A stretch of DNA of 64,000 bases from DAIQNV01 sp038748775 (lineage in GTDB: Bacteria > Planctomycetota > Phycisphaerae > Phycisphaerales > UBA1924): positions 496,001 through 560,000 of the forward strand of contig JBCDIT010000001.1 in the NCBI GenBank assembly GCA_038748775.1. Direction: 5' to 3'. Below are positions 40,851 through 48,616 of this stretch, one piece after another. Position 1 is the stretch's first letter. Each line of letters opens with the position of its first letter. A program made the translations under genes and the position numbers. The notes beneath the pieces were generated by a model, which worked only from the letters and a program-made list of their open reading frames with translations, was not told where the DNA came from and ran no database searches.

Positions 40851-41570
40851 TCAGCTCGCGCTCTCTGCGTACTTCGCAGCCGCCGCGGCGTCGAGCACCC
40901 GGACCGCCTCGATAATGACCGGATCGACCGGGACGTTCTCCAGGCCCGCCCTCGAGCGCACCGGAACGTTGCGGATCGCGTCGACGACCGCCATGCCATC
41001 AACGACTCGGCCGAAGACGGCGTACCCGGCGCCATCGCGGGGTGTATCCAAGAAGTCATTGTCGCGAACGTTGATGAAGAACTGGCTCGTCGCCGAGTCC
41101 GGCTCGTTGCCGAGCCGGGCCATCGCGATCGACCCACGGGTGTTCTTCAGCCCGTTCTGCCACTCGTTCTTGATCGGCGCGTCGCTGGCCCGCTTGTCGA
41201 GGTCGACCTCAAGCCCGCCGCCCTGGATCATGAAGTCGCTGATCACGCGATGGAAGATCGTGTCGTCGTACGCCCGCTTTTCGGCGTAGCTCACGAAGTT
41301 TGCCGTGCTGATCGGCGCGTTCTCTTTATCCAGAGCCAGCACGATCGTGCCCATGTTCGTCTGCACTTCGGCGTACACCACGCGTGGATCCTCCTGGGGA
41401 ACAGGTACGACCGTCTCCGCCGGGGCCGAAGCCTCGCCAGAACCGATCGCCTGTGCCTGGGACTGTTCGTCCGCTTCGGCTTTCTGAGCCCCCCCACACC
41501 CGGCGACCAACATCGCCGCGCCCGCGAAGAGACCCCCGAGGAGCGCCGTCTTTGAACACTTCAGAGCCAT
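40851..41570 (-). CDS. Cyclophilin-type peptidyl-prolyl isomerase, lipoprotein
   Basis: The 239-residue protein has a lipobox (MLVAGC) after the signal peptide, so it should be membrane-anchored on the periplasmic side. The cyclophilin domain starts near residue 68 (VYAEVQTNMGTIVLALD) and contains the catalytic core FHRVISDFMIQGG and TSQFFINVRDN, then GYAVFGRVVDGMAVVD. It catalyses proline isomerisation during folding of exported proteins. AGGTG before the ATG at 41570 favours this start over one 111 bases upstream. It diverges from the SYLF gene. Confidence 0.92.
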   Translation of the reverse strand: MALKCSKTALLGGLFAGAAMLVAGCGGAQKAEADEQSQAQAIGSGEASAPAETVVPVPQEDPRVVYAEVQTNMGTIVLALDKENAPISTANFVSYAEKRAYDDTIFHRVISDFMIQGGGLEVDLDKRASDAPIKNEWQNGLKNTRGSIAMARLGNEPDSATSQFFINVRDNDFLDTPRDGAGYAVFGRVVDGMAVVDAIRNVPVRSRAGLENVPVDPVIIEAVRVLDAAAAAKYAESAS

Positions 41571-41768
41571 CGCTGCACCTCGACATACCGGGCCCCGGGC
41601 GTCTGGGCGGCTCCCGCCGCACCCAAGCCTCGCAGGCCCTCGCTTCGGGGCGAGTGTACGTCGAGCGGGGGCGGGCGTCACCCACCTCGGGGCTCTACCT
41701 TATGCACCGGCGGTGCGTGCCCCAGGACGACCGCTCGACAGGGACATTGACCCCCCAGGGAGACCCAG

Positions 41769-42338
41769 ATGTTCGCAAGACCCATGACGGCCATCACCCT
41801 CGCCACGACCCTCCTCGCCGCCGGCTGCAGCACGCCCAAGGGCGAGAACGCCGATGAGAAACGGGACTACGTTCGAGCCGCGGCGAGCGAGACTCTCAAG
41901 AAGCTCTACCAGGAACGCCCCGACCTCGAACCCCGCATCGAGAAGGCCGCCGGGTATGGCGTTTTCAGCACCATCGGGACCAATTTGATCCTCGTGTCCA
42001 CCGGGGGTGGGTTCGGGGTGGTCTACAACAACGACACCAAAGAAGAAACGTTCATGCGCATGGGCGAGGTCGGCGTCGGCCTCGGTCTTGGGGTCAAGGA
42101 CTTCCGCGCTGTCTTCGTCTTCGACACTGCAAAAGCCGTCACCGATTTCGTGGAGACGGGCTGGGCCTTCGGCGCCGACGCCGACGCGGCCGCCAAGACC
42201 GGCGACACCGGTGGCGCCGCCGGTGCCAAGGGTGATATCTCCGATGAGGTCACGATCTACCAGCTCACCGAGAACGGGCTCGCCCTCTCGGCGACGGTGG
42301 CCGGCACGAAGTATTGGAAAGACGACGACCTCAACTGA
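41769..42338 (+). CDS. SYLF/YSC84-domain lipoprotein
   Basis: The 189-residue protein has a lipobox LLAAGC (Cys20) and then the SYLF (DUF500) domain: RIEKAAGYGVFSTIG, STGGGFGVVYNN, EVGVGLGLGVKDFRAVFVF and a C-terminal LTENGLALSATVAGTKYW. SYLF domains bind lipids in eukaryotic proteins; bacterial ones are envelope lipoproteins of uncertain role. A Gly/Ala/Asp-rich insertion lies near residues 140-158. AGGGAGA precedes the ATG. Confidence 0.88.
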   Translation: MFARPMTAITLATTLLAAGCSTPKGENADEKRDYVRAAASETLKKLYQERPDLEPRIEKAAGYGVFSTIGTNLILVSTGGGFGVVYNNDTKEETFMRMGEVGVGLGLGVKDFRAVFVFDTAKAVTDFVETGWAFGADADAAAKTGDTGGAAGAKGDISDEVTIYQLTENGLALSATVAGTKYWKDDDLN

Positions 42339-42425
42339 TCGCTCGGCGTGCAAGTTGACGCCGACGATGGATCATCCGCTTCGGTCACGAAGTCGACCGA
42401 ACTCAAGCTCAAACCCACTTGTTCC

Positions 42426-43214
42426 TCACGCCGCGTCCATCGCGCTGAGCCGTTGCATCTCCGCCGCCTCGAATCGCTTCTTCAGCGGATACCAGTTGAT
42501 CGCCATCACGCCCGAGGAAATCGCGCCGAGCAACACGAGCGGGTACCAGACTCCATAGGGCTGGCCGGAGACGAGGGCGATCAATCCGGTGGTCAGCGCG
42601 ATGCCGCCGATGCACACCGTCGCGCCCATAATCGTAAAGACCAACGTTCGGCCCTTCTGCCGCCAGGCAAAGAACCCGATGAATCCACCGAGCAAACCGA
42701 TCGACGTACCGGCGAGCCCGCCGATCCAGCCCCCGGCCGAATCGGACCACCAAGCGCCCGCGCCCGCCTCGGCAACCATCGCCGGAGAAACGAGTCGTAC
42801 GCCCCGGATCTCGACCGTCCCTTCGCCAGGCAGGATCGCCCGAAACTCAACCCGCTCCGGTGTGCTCCCTGAGTTCGGATAGAACGGCAGGCTGAAACGT
42901 CTCCACTCCGAGTTCGCTTCGAGCGAGCGCAACCCCCCGCCCGAAGAATCAAGCTCTTTGCTGAAGTATCCCGCGCCGTCGAAGTAGTTCATCGTCTCGA
43001 GGTAGGCCGGCTGCCCGCTGCTCCCCGCGACACCTTCGGTCCGTACCTCGCCCACCACGGCGTAACTCGCTCCGAACGCGTGACCCGAATCGAACTCGAC
43101 GAGCACGTGCTCGCCCGGGCCAGAAACCGAGCCCGAAGCACCCGGGAACTCCCCCGATTGTCCCGACGCGACCGCGCCGAGAGCCATCACGACGGACATC
43201 ATCCGACCGATCAT
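42426..43214 (-). CDS. Membrane protein with extracytoplasmic N-terminal domain, unknown function
   Basis: The 262-residue protein has a signal sequence (MMSVVMALGAVASG), then a beta-rich segment of about 120 residues (ANSEWRRFSLPFYPNSGS.. , RVEFRAILPGEGTVEIRGV). That segment resembles carbohydrate-binding sandwich domains that hold bound ligand in 'E.RR..LPF' type strands. Three C-terminal membrane helices follow (GLLGGFIGFFAW, FTIMGATVCIGGIALTTGLI, PLVLLGAISSGVMAI). It starts 26 bases after the DUF2089 gene on the same strand and is probably controlled by it. No family is assigned. Confidence 0.7.
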   Translation of the reverse strand: MIGRMMSVVMALGAVASGQSGEFPGASGSVSGPGEHVLVEFDSGHAFGASYAVVGEVRTEGVAGSSGQPAYLETMNYFDGAGYFSKELDSSGGGLRSLEANSEWRRFSLPFYPNSGSTPERVEFRAILPGEGTVEIRGVRLVSPAMVAEAGAGAWWSDSAGGWIGGLAGTSIGLLGGFIGFFAWRQKGRTLVFTIMGATVCIGGIALTTGLIALVSGQPYGVWYPLVLLGAISSGVMAINWYPLKKRFEAAEMQRLSAMDAA

Positions 43215-43240
43215 GCGTTGCTCCTCTTCGTTCGATCTTC

Positions 43241-43549
43241 CTAGCGGTCGGCGCCGTTGCCAGACCTGGTTAACTCGTCTTCATGGGCGCGCAGCAACTC
43301 CCCGATCGCCTTGGGGTCCACGCGCCCGTCCGCCGCGAGCAGGCGCACCTTCCGCTCGAACGCCGAGCGCTCGGCCGCCTCGTCCGCCAAACGGACCTTC
43401 TCGATCAACGTGTTCATCCGGGATCGCACCGTTGGGTACGACACCCCGTACGCCTCGGCCATCGCCTTCAACGAGCCCGACGCGAGCACAAAACGCTTGA
43501 TGAAGGCGTGATCCTCGTCGCTCAGATCATCAAACCACGCCCTCGACAT
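43241..43549 (-). CDS. DUF2089-family helix-turn-helix regulator
   Basis: The 102-residue protein matches the DUF2089 C-terminal region: LSDEDHAFIKRFVLASGSL, then KAMAEAYGVSYPTVRSRMN, a clear helix-turn-helix, and a helical tail. The usual N-terminal zinc finger of DUF2089 is absent. It has its own near-leaderless promoter overlapped by an inverted repeat, consistent with autoregulation, and the membrane gene behind it is the likely target. Confidence 0.85.
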   Translation of the reverse strand: MSRAWFDDLSDEDHAFIKRFVLASGSLKAMAEAYGVSYPTVRSRMNTLIEKVRLADEAAERSAFERKVRLLAADGRVDPKAIGELLRAHEDELTRSGNGADR

Positions 43550-43557
43550 GACTCGAG

Positions 43558-43586
43558 AGTATGGCGAACAACTTTCACTTTGTCAA
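43558..43586 (-). promoter_or_regulatory. Promoter of the DUF2089 regulator operon
   Basis: On the minus strand a consensus TTGACA (43586-43581) and CATACT (43563-43558) are separated by exactly 17 bases. The expected start site is about two bases before the ATG at 43549, so the transcript would be almost leaderless. Confidence 0.75.
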
Positions 43587-43607
43587 TATCGATTTTCAGA
43601 ATATTGA
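43583..43607. promoter_or_regulatory. Inverted repeat TCAATAT-N11-ATATTGA, candidate operator
   Basis: The two 7-base arms are perfect complements and the left arm overlaps the -35 box of the DUF2089 promoter. A dimeric helix-turn-helix protein bound here would block polymerase. The DUF2089 protein itself is the obvious candidate, by inference. Confidence 0.55.
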
Positions 43608-43611
43608 AGCT

Positions 43612-44088
43612 TCAGCCGTCACCGTCTTCACCGCTTCGCCCCTCGCACGCCGCCTTGATATCCGCGAGGTCACCCTCGATGCCTTTGCACACCGCGCCCT
43701 TCGCCAGGGGGCCGGTGATGGCGCCCAGGATCTTCGCGACGAGGGTCTGTGGCTCGGCCCCGAACTCCATCACGAGCCGCGTTTGACCCGATCCGATGGG
43801 CTCGAAGCGTTTCAGGGTGTGGTACTTGCACCCGTGTGCCTCGGCGTCGAACGCGAGCCGGCTCGGCTCGTGAAACTCGGAGATCGTCATCTCCTGGCTC
43901 TCTTCGCGTCCGAACATGACGCGGGTCTCGCGGAACGTTGTACCCACACCGACCGGACCATCGGTCAAGATCTCAACGTTGGTGATCGCATTGATCACCT
44001 CCGGCCAACGCTCAAGCCCCACGACACGGTCCCAAACCACGTAGGGCGTGGCGTCGATCGTCGTCTCGAACGTCAGCTTCAAGGTCAA
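43612..44088 (-). CDS. SRPBCC (START-like) family protein
   Basis: The 158-residue protein has the helix-grip pattern: LTFETTIDATPYVVWDRVVG, RWPEVINAITNVEILTDG, GTTFRETRVMFGREESQEMT and the C-terminal helix KILGAITGPLAKGAVCKGIE. Members bind hydrophobic ligands or act as polyketide-type cyclases. The start is TTG at 44088, overlapping the upstream stop (TTGA), which suggests translational coupling to the SnoaL-like lipoprotein. The ligand is unknown. Confidence 0.83.
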   Translation of the reverse strand: MTLKLTFETTIDATPYVVWDRVVGLERWPEVINAITNVEILTDGPVGVGTTFRETRVMFGREESQEMTISEFHEPSRLAFDAEAHGCKYHTLKRFEPIGSGQTRLVMEFGAEPQTLVAKILGAITGPLAKGAVCKGIEGDLADIKAACEGRSGEDGDG

Positions 44089-44627
44089 CCGTCCTCTCCG
44101 GATACCTCTTCGGCTTCATACGCCTTGATCTCCGACGTCATGCGCCCCGCCAGGTCGTTGGGGATCGGAAACGACAGGCTGTACGCCGCGATTTTCCAGC
44201 CGAGGCCGTCACCGTCACGAACAACCATGCCGGCGCCGCGGCTCGTTCCGTACTTGTCGTTCCACAAGAGTTCGTCGAACCACGCGACGTCACCACCAGG
44301 TGCAACCTCGATCCAACGCTGCCGAGGCGTGTAGGTCCAGGCTTCAACACCGTCGAAGTACGGCTCAGCGAAAGCGCGGAACTCATCCGCCGGCCAACGC
44401 TCGGTCGCGTCGGTTCCGAGAAACACCGCTGTCTCCGTCATCAGGCCGAAGTAGACATCGGCATCGCCCGTCGCCGCCGCCGCGTGCCACGAATCAACGA
44501 TCCCGTTGATGATCTCGTCGTCTGACCCAAAGCGGACGCCCGCGCCCTCGAGTCTCATGCCCCGGTCCGTGCTCGTACAGCCTCCGAGAACAGCACACCA
44601 GGAACCGAGCAGCACCGTAATCCGCAT
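44085..44627 (-). CDS. SnoaL/NTF2-like lipoprotein
   Basis: The 180-residue protein has a lipobox (AVLGGC) and a cone-shaped NTF2-like fold typical of SnoaL_3: DEIINGIVDSWHAAAATGDA, DVYFGLMTETAVFLGTDATE, DEFRAFAEPYF and VAWFDELL with a final strand KIAAYSLSFPIPNDL. These proteins are often ligand-binding or isomerase-like; the role here is open. The ATG at 44627 is chosen because it starts the signal peptide. It follows the msr-like gene by 23 bases. Confidence 0.82.
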   Translation of the reverse strand: MRITVLLGSWCAVLGGCTSTDRGMRLEGAGVRFGSDDEIINGIVDSWHAAAATGDADVYFGLMTETAVFLGTDATERWPADEFRAFAEPYFDGVEAWTYTPRQRWIEVAPGGDVAWFDELLWNDKYGTSRGAGMVVRDGDGLGWKIAAYSLSFPIPNDLAGRMTSEIKAYEAEEVSGEDG

Positions 44628-44650
44628 CGTTAGAGCGTACCCGAAGCGTC

Positions 44651-45229
44651 TCAACCAATGACGCGCGTACCCGCAGACTCGAGCGGCCCGGTCAGCCCGG
44701 ACGCAACAAGAAACGCAATCGCGACGCGGCTGTCGGCTTCCGTGAACGTGCCTCGCCCGAAGCTGTCGGCGTCGAATACCCCCCACCGCTCGCCGTCGTC
44801 GCCGGTCAGTGGGATCACCAACTCCGACAGGTCGCGAGGATCACACGCGACGTACCCCTCACCGAGGGCCCCAACGTCTCGAACAATCAGAACCGCGTTC
44901 TGAAAGAAGCTCTGCCCGCAAGCCCCATGAGGACCGATCGGGCTGCACGCCGGCGTATCGCGATGGGGCCCCAGGATCATGTCTGACCCCGGCTCGCCAC
45001 CGTGGTCGTTGCCGGACGCCGCGATCTCATAGAACCCAACCCAACTCAGCGCATCACCAGCCGCGGATCGTTCGCGATTCGGCGATGGATCGCCCAAAAC
45101 ATCCCATAGGACGTCCGCCGCGCGGCTCATCCGCTCGGCGCGGTCACCAGATATTCGAGCAATGGCCTCGCCCGCCGCGACGGCATCAGTTGCTGACCAG
45201 TCGCGCCGATCGCAGAGACCGTCGGGCAT
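44651..45229 (-). CDS. msrC: GAF-domain free methionine-(R)-sulfoxide reductase (fRMsr, YebR-like)
   Basis: The 192-residue GAF protein has LSWVGFYEI, LGPHRDTPACSPIGPHGACG and GYVACDPRDLSELVIPL. The three cysteines (Cys95, Cys104, Cys129) sit at the positions used for catalysis and resolving in E. coli YebR, so reduction of free methionine-R-sulfoxide is likely. About 40 residues at the N-terminus are extra. The gene begins 5 bases after rpsR and is probably cotranscribed with it. Confidence 0.85.
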   Translation of the reverse strand: MPDGLCDRRDWSATDAVAAGEAIARISGDRAERMSRAADVLWDVLGDPSPNRERSAAGDALSWVGFYEIAASGNDHGGEPGSDMILGPHRDTPACSPIGPHGACGQSFFQNAVLIVRDVGALGEGYVACDPRDLSELVIPLTGDDGERWGVFDADSFGRGTFTEADSRVAIAFLVASGLTGPLESAGTRVIG

Positions 45230-45234
45230 TCGCG

Positions 45235-45477
45235 TCAGAGCGTGGCGGAGGTGAAGGGCAACAGGCCCATGAAGCGAGCGCGCTTGACCGCCTGGGCGAC
45301 CAGCTTCTGCTCACGGGCTGTAGTGCCCAAACGCTTGCGACCATAGATCTTGCCGTTCGGGCTCATGCTCCGGCGAAGGCCCTCGATGTCCTTGTAGTCG
45401 ACGTAGGCGATACCGGTGCTTCCCAGGCGGGCGAGCTTCTCAGGGGCGGGACCGCCGAAGCGTGTGAATCGACTCAT
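45235..45477 (-). CDS. rpsR: 30S ribosomal protein S18
   Basis: The 80-residue protein matches bS18: IAYVDYKDIEGLRRSMSPNG, KIYGRKRLGTTAREQKLVAQ, AVKRARFMGLLPFT. GGAG is placed 6 bases before the ATG. The usual neighbours rpsF, ssb and rplI are absent; instead a methionine sulfoxide reductase gene follows almost directly. The N-terminus lacks a zinc-type cysteine set. Confidence 0.95.
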   Translation of the reverse strand: MSRFTRFGGPAPEKLARLGSTGIAYVDYKDIEGLRRSMSPNGKIYGRKRLGTTAREQKLVAQAVKRARFMGLLPFTSATL

Positions 45478-45566
45478 TTGAATCTCCGTCGTGGTCTGTG
45501 GCCCGCGCTGACGCGAGCGACGGTTCGGGTTTCACCAGGGAATCCAGTCCCGGGCAGGTCTAAATA

Positions 45567-46088
45567 TTACGCCTCATCCGCGTCTTCGTCCACGATCGGA
45601 CGAGGACGGGTCAGGAGCCCATCGATGCTCGCGACGCCGGCGCCGCGCCAGGCCAGAAGCGCGCTGAGGACGAGCAGAACCCCGTTCCGTCCTGCGTGAC
45701 ACCAACCGACATCGCCGGTGCAGATGACGTTGAACCCGCCGAAGCACCCGCAACTCAATTCCTTACCACTCGCGATCACGTTCAGGATCCCGATCGTGAA
45801 AGCGAACAACTGCAACGCCAGCAGCGCCGCCGCACCCCGGGCCCAAACCCCCAGCACCAACGCGACCCCGACGATCATCTCAGCCCAGGGAATCGCGAAC
45901 CCGAGGAGCTTGATCACGTGCTCTTGAGTCTCGCGATCGAACACCCCGTACGCGTTGATGTTGAACACGAACTCTTGCGGGTCGGAGATCTTCGTGTAGG
46001 CCGCGAAGATGAACAGCCCGCCGAGTACCAGCCGCAACGGGAGCAGAACAACGATCGACTCGGTGATGCGGGTTGTGCTCGGACTCAT
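45567..46088 (-). CDS. MauE/DoxX-family redox-associated membrane protein
   Basis: The 173-residue protein has four hydrophobic helices: LPLRLVLGGLFIFAAYTKIS, FAIPWAEMIVGVALVLGVWA, AAALLALQLFAFTIGILNVI, GVLLVLSALLAW. The first carries the DoxX/MauE 'R..lG..Fi.a...Ki.dp..f' signature. A loop contains SCGCFGG and VGWCH, four cysteines that resemble those of MauE-type proteins supplying reducing power to the periplasm. It lies 23 bases after the rhodanese gene; the three-gene unit suggests extracytoplasmic redox or sulfur work. ATG at 46088 is chosen from the fold. Confidence 0.85.
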   Translation of the reverse strand: MSPSTTRITESIVVLLPLRLVLGGLFIFAAYTKISDPQEFVFNINAYGVFDRETQEHVIKLLGFAIPWAEMIVGVALVLGVWARGAAALLALQLFAFTIGILNVIASGKELSCGCFGGFNVICTGDVGWCHAGRNGVLLVLSALLAWRGAGVASIDGLLTRPRPIVDEDADEA

Positions 46089-46111
46089 CACGTACTTCTG
46101 AAGGCGTGCGC

Positions 46112-46771
46112 TCAAGGAGCCCCCTCCTCGACCGGGTAACCAGCAGCGACCCAATCATCGAACGAAGCAGTCATGACAAAGACGTCGCCACGATCAAACC
46201 CGACCGTGATCAGCTTGATCATGGTGTTTTTGCTCGCGTCGCAGTCTCCGCCGACGCAGTAAATCACAACCTGCTCGCCAATCAACGGGTCCAGGGTGTC
46301 GACCGAGTCGAACACGCGGCTCGAGGGCATGTAGAACGCCCCGGCAACCCGGCTCTGCTCAAACTCGGCATCACGCCGTGCATCGAAGAACACGGCGCCC
46401 TCGTTCCACTTTTCGAACGACGCGTCAAGATCGAGTTCGAACGAACGAACCTGGGCCTGAGGCGATGAAGGCTGGGGAACCGGCCCTGTACCTTCGTTGA
46501 CCTTGGACTCTGGTCCAACCGGCCCGTCCGGCCCGGTCTCGCCGTCGGCGCCGTCGGCGATCGGATCACCACCGGGGCCCTCGAGGCCGTTCGGGTCGAC
46601 CGCCGGTAAAGCAACGGCGGGTGGGTCGAGAACATCTTCGAGCGACACCGCTACCGGCACGACCATCGAGTGCCCGACGCCGATGATCCCTGCGAGCGCG
46701 GCAAGCGCCAACGCCCGGGTGACCCAGGTTGTCACCCCCTCGGGTGCCGGCCCGTACGAACGTCGCGTCAC
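46112..46771 (-). CDS. Membrane-anchored rhodanese-like protein
   Basis: The 219-residue protein has an N-terminal membrane segment (ALALAALAGIIGVGHSMVV), a Pro/Gly/Asp-rich linker of about 60 residues and a C-terminal rhodanese domain: AVFFDARRDAEFEQSRVAGA, then VVIYCVGGDCDASKNTM with the active cysteine, and FVMTASFDDWVAAGYPV. The active loop differs from the classical CxxGxRS. The start is GTG at 46771, overlapping the DUF1573 stop (GTGA). Sulfur-transfer or persulfide chemistry on the outer face is inferred from family and neighbours. Confidence 0.85.
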   Translation of the reverse strand: MTRRSYGPAPEGVTTWVTRALALAALAGIIGVGHSMVVPVAVSLEDVLDPPAVALPAVDPNGLEGPGGDPIADGADGETGPDGPVGPESKVNEGTGPVPQPSSPQAQVRSFELDLDASFEKWNEGAVFFDARRDAEFEQSRVAGAFYMPSSRVFDSVDTLDPLIGEQVVIYCVGGDCDASKNTMIKLITVGFDRGDVFVMTASFDDWVAAGYPVEEGAP

Positions 46772-47880
46772 GGGTTGCCCCCGGCGACAGCCGGACGCGC
46801 CGGCGGCTGCGGGGCGCGCGCCTGGGCCGGAACCCAGCCGTAGTACGCGATGTCGATCTCGGGCTCATCCACGACGTTGGTGTGGACCACAATCTTGCCC
46901 GACTGCCGCTGCTCCTTGTCCGGCGCGCCCTTGAGTGTGACGCGGAACGCGTCCGGGTTCTTCGGATCGACGGGAGCCCAATCAAACGTCATCTTGCCGT
47001 ACAGGTCGCCGATCACGTCGATCTTGGTGATCTTGAAGTCGCTGGCGGAGCGGCTCGCGACGGTGAACTGCTTCTCGAACATTTCACCGATCGTGATGCG
47101 ACCGAGGCTCACGCGCTGGGGCTTGACCTCAAGGTCGCCCTTGACGTCGAGGATCGCTTGGACGGTGAAAGTATCGCGACGCGAATCGGTCGTCTCGAAC
47201 GTCAGCACCGTCTGGCTCCGCCCGACCGGCGCCGACGAAACCGTCGTGACGTCAAAGTCGACCCGACGCCAGGTCTCGCCGTTGAGTTCGTAAACCTCCG
47301 AACCGGTCTTCGACACGGTCGCCAAGCCGGCCGGGGCCGAGCTGCCGTACGTGGCATCGAACGCCTCACCTCGACCCGACACCGACACCTTCTCGACCGC
47401 CGTGCCGCCCTTCTCGGTGTGGAAACGGACGAACTGGGTCTCGACTCGGAGCACCGGCTTCACCTCGGCGCGGATCGAAAGACGCTGCGGCCCGGCCGGG
47501 TCGTTCGTCGTAATCGTGACGGTCCGCTGGTTAATCCCGTTCCGACCCTTCGGGTTGAAGATGACGGTGATCTCGCCGCCTTCGCCCGGTGCGTACTCGG
47601 TCTTCTCAAGAGCCGGGACGGTGCACCCGCACGTGGACTTCATGTCCATGATGATCAGGTTCTCTTCCCCGACGTTCTTGAACGGGAACTTGATGCTCGC
47701 CTGTTCGTGGTCCCACACGAGGCCGAAGTCGTGGTTCGTCAGGTCGAAGGTGATCTTCGCCTTCGACTGAGGGGCCGCGAAGCCCGAGCCGATTTCCGGG
47801 AGGGGCGGCGGAAGAGCGACCGCCGGCCCAGTCGACGCGAGGACAACACAAGCCAATACCTTGCCGAGCAGGTTCCTCAT
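46768..47880 (-). CDS. DUF1573 domain secreted protein
   Basis: The 370-residue protein has a signal peptide (LLGKVLACVVLASTGPAVA) and then the DUF1573 Ig-like domain: FDLTNHDFGLVWDHEQASIK, FKNVGEENLIIMDMKSTCGC, PGEGGEITVIFNPKGRNG. Two further sandwich domains follow, the last with ILDVKGDLEVKPQRVSLG. GGAG precedes the ATG at 47880, preferred to a longer frame. DUF1573 proteins are common in Planctomycetota and Bacteroidota envelopes. Its stop overlaps the rhodanese start, so the three genes form a coupled operon. Confidence 0.88.
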   Translation of the reverse strand: MRNLLGKVLACVVLASTGPAVALPPPLPEIGSGFAAPQSKAKITFDLTNHDFGLVWDHEQASIKFPFKNVGEENLIIMDMKSTCGCTVPALEKTEYAPGEGGEITVIFNPKGRNGINQRTVTITTNDPAGPQRLSIRAEVKPVLRVETQFVRFHTEKGGTAVEKVSVSGRGEAFDATYGSSAPAGLATVSKTGSEVYELNGETWRRVDFDVTTVSSAPVGRSQTVLTFETTDSRRDTFTVQAILDVKGDLEVKPQRVSLGRITIGEMFEKQFTVASRSASDFKITKIDVIGDLYGKMTFDWAPVDPKNPDAFRVTLKGAPDKEQRQSGKIVVHTNVVDEPEIDIAYYGWVPAQARAPQPPARPAVAGGNP

Positions 47881-48187
47881 GACGTTCTCCAGTTCCCTCA
47901 AGCACAAACGCGACGTGTACGTCCCGGGCACTGGCCAAACAACCGATGGCCCGGCTTTGTTTCCCATATGACGATGCCGCCAAAGGCAGCGGCTCCACTC
48001 TATAGGGCTCCCGCCGTCAGCGGTTGCCATCTTCAGGATATCGCCCATGAATGGGCCTGAACACCTACAAAGAGCAAACAAACTCACCATCGCCGTCTGC
48101 CATCCACGTTCGAAATGCCCCGTGAAGCCGCCTACCATCGAGGCCCGTCACTTCGGGGCAAGATCGAGCAATACGCGGAGCCACGCC
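47881..48187. other. Divergent intergenic region between DUF1573 operon and rplS
   Basis: These 307 bases must hold the promoters for both sides. I found no convincing -35/-10 pair, no repeat and no short gene. The frames that extend rplS and DUF1573 into it lack conserved residues. Confidence 0.5.
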
Positions 48188-48580
48188 ATGGGTGCCCAAG
48201 AGATCATCGACAGCATCAACCAGGATGCCCTCAAGACCGACATCCCCCGCTTCGACATCGGTGACACCATCCGCGTCAACGTCCGAATTGTCGAGGGCGA
48301 CCGCGAACGCATCCAGGCCTATCAGGGGGTGCTCATCGCCCGCTCGGGCCGCGGCATCAACCAAACCATCCGCGTTCGCCGCGTCGTCGACGATATCGGC
48401 ATCGAGCGCGTGTTCCCGGTCCACTCGCCGCTCATCGCCGGCTACGAGGTCGTGCGTCGTGGTGACGCCCGCCGCGCCAAGCTCTACTTCCTCCGCGACC
48501 GCGTAGGTAAGAGCCGCCGCCTCCGCGACCGCCGACGTGGCATGAAGCACGTCGAGGGCATGGCCACCATCCAGAAGTGA
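48188..48580 (+). CDS. rplS: 50S ribosomal protein L19
   Basis: The 130-residue bL19 has IPRFDIGDTIRVNVRIVEGD, RERIQAYQGVLIARSGRGIN, VRRVVDDIGIERVFPVHSPL and RRAKLYFLRDRVGKSRRLR. It lies at the interface of the two ribosomal subunits. The ATG at 48188 gives the usual N-terminus. It precedes trmD, reversing the common rpsP-rimM-trmD-rplS order. Confidence 0.96.
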   Translation: MGAQEIIDSINQDALKTDIPRFDIGDTIRVNVRIVEGDRERIQAYQGVLIARSGRGINQTIRVRRVVDDIGIERVFPVHSPLIAGYEVVRRGDARRAKLYFLRDRVGKSRRLRDRRRGMKHVEGMATIQK

Positions 48581-48616
48581 TTCTGGCACGCCCGGCGCCA
48601 CGTCTACCGTCTCAGC

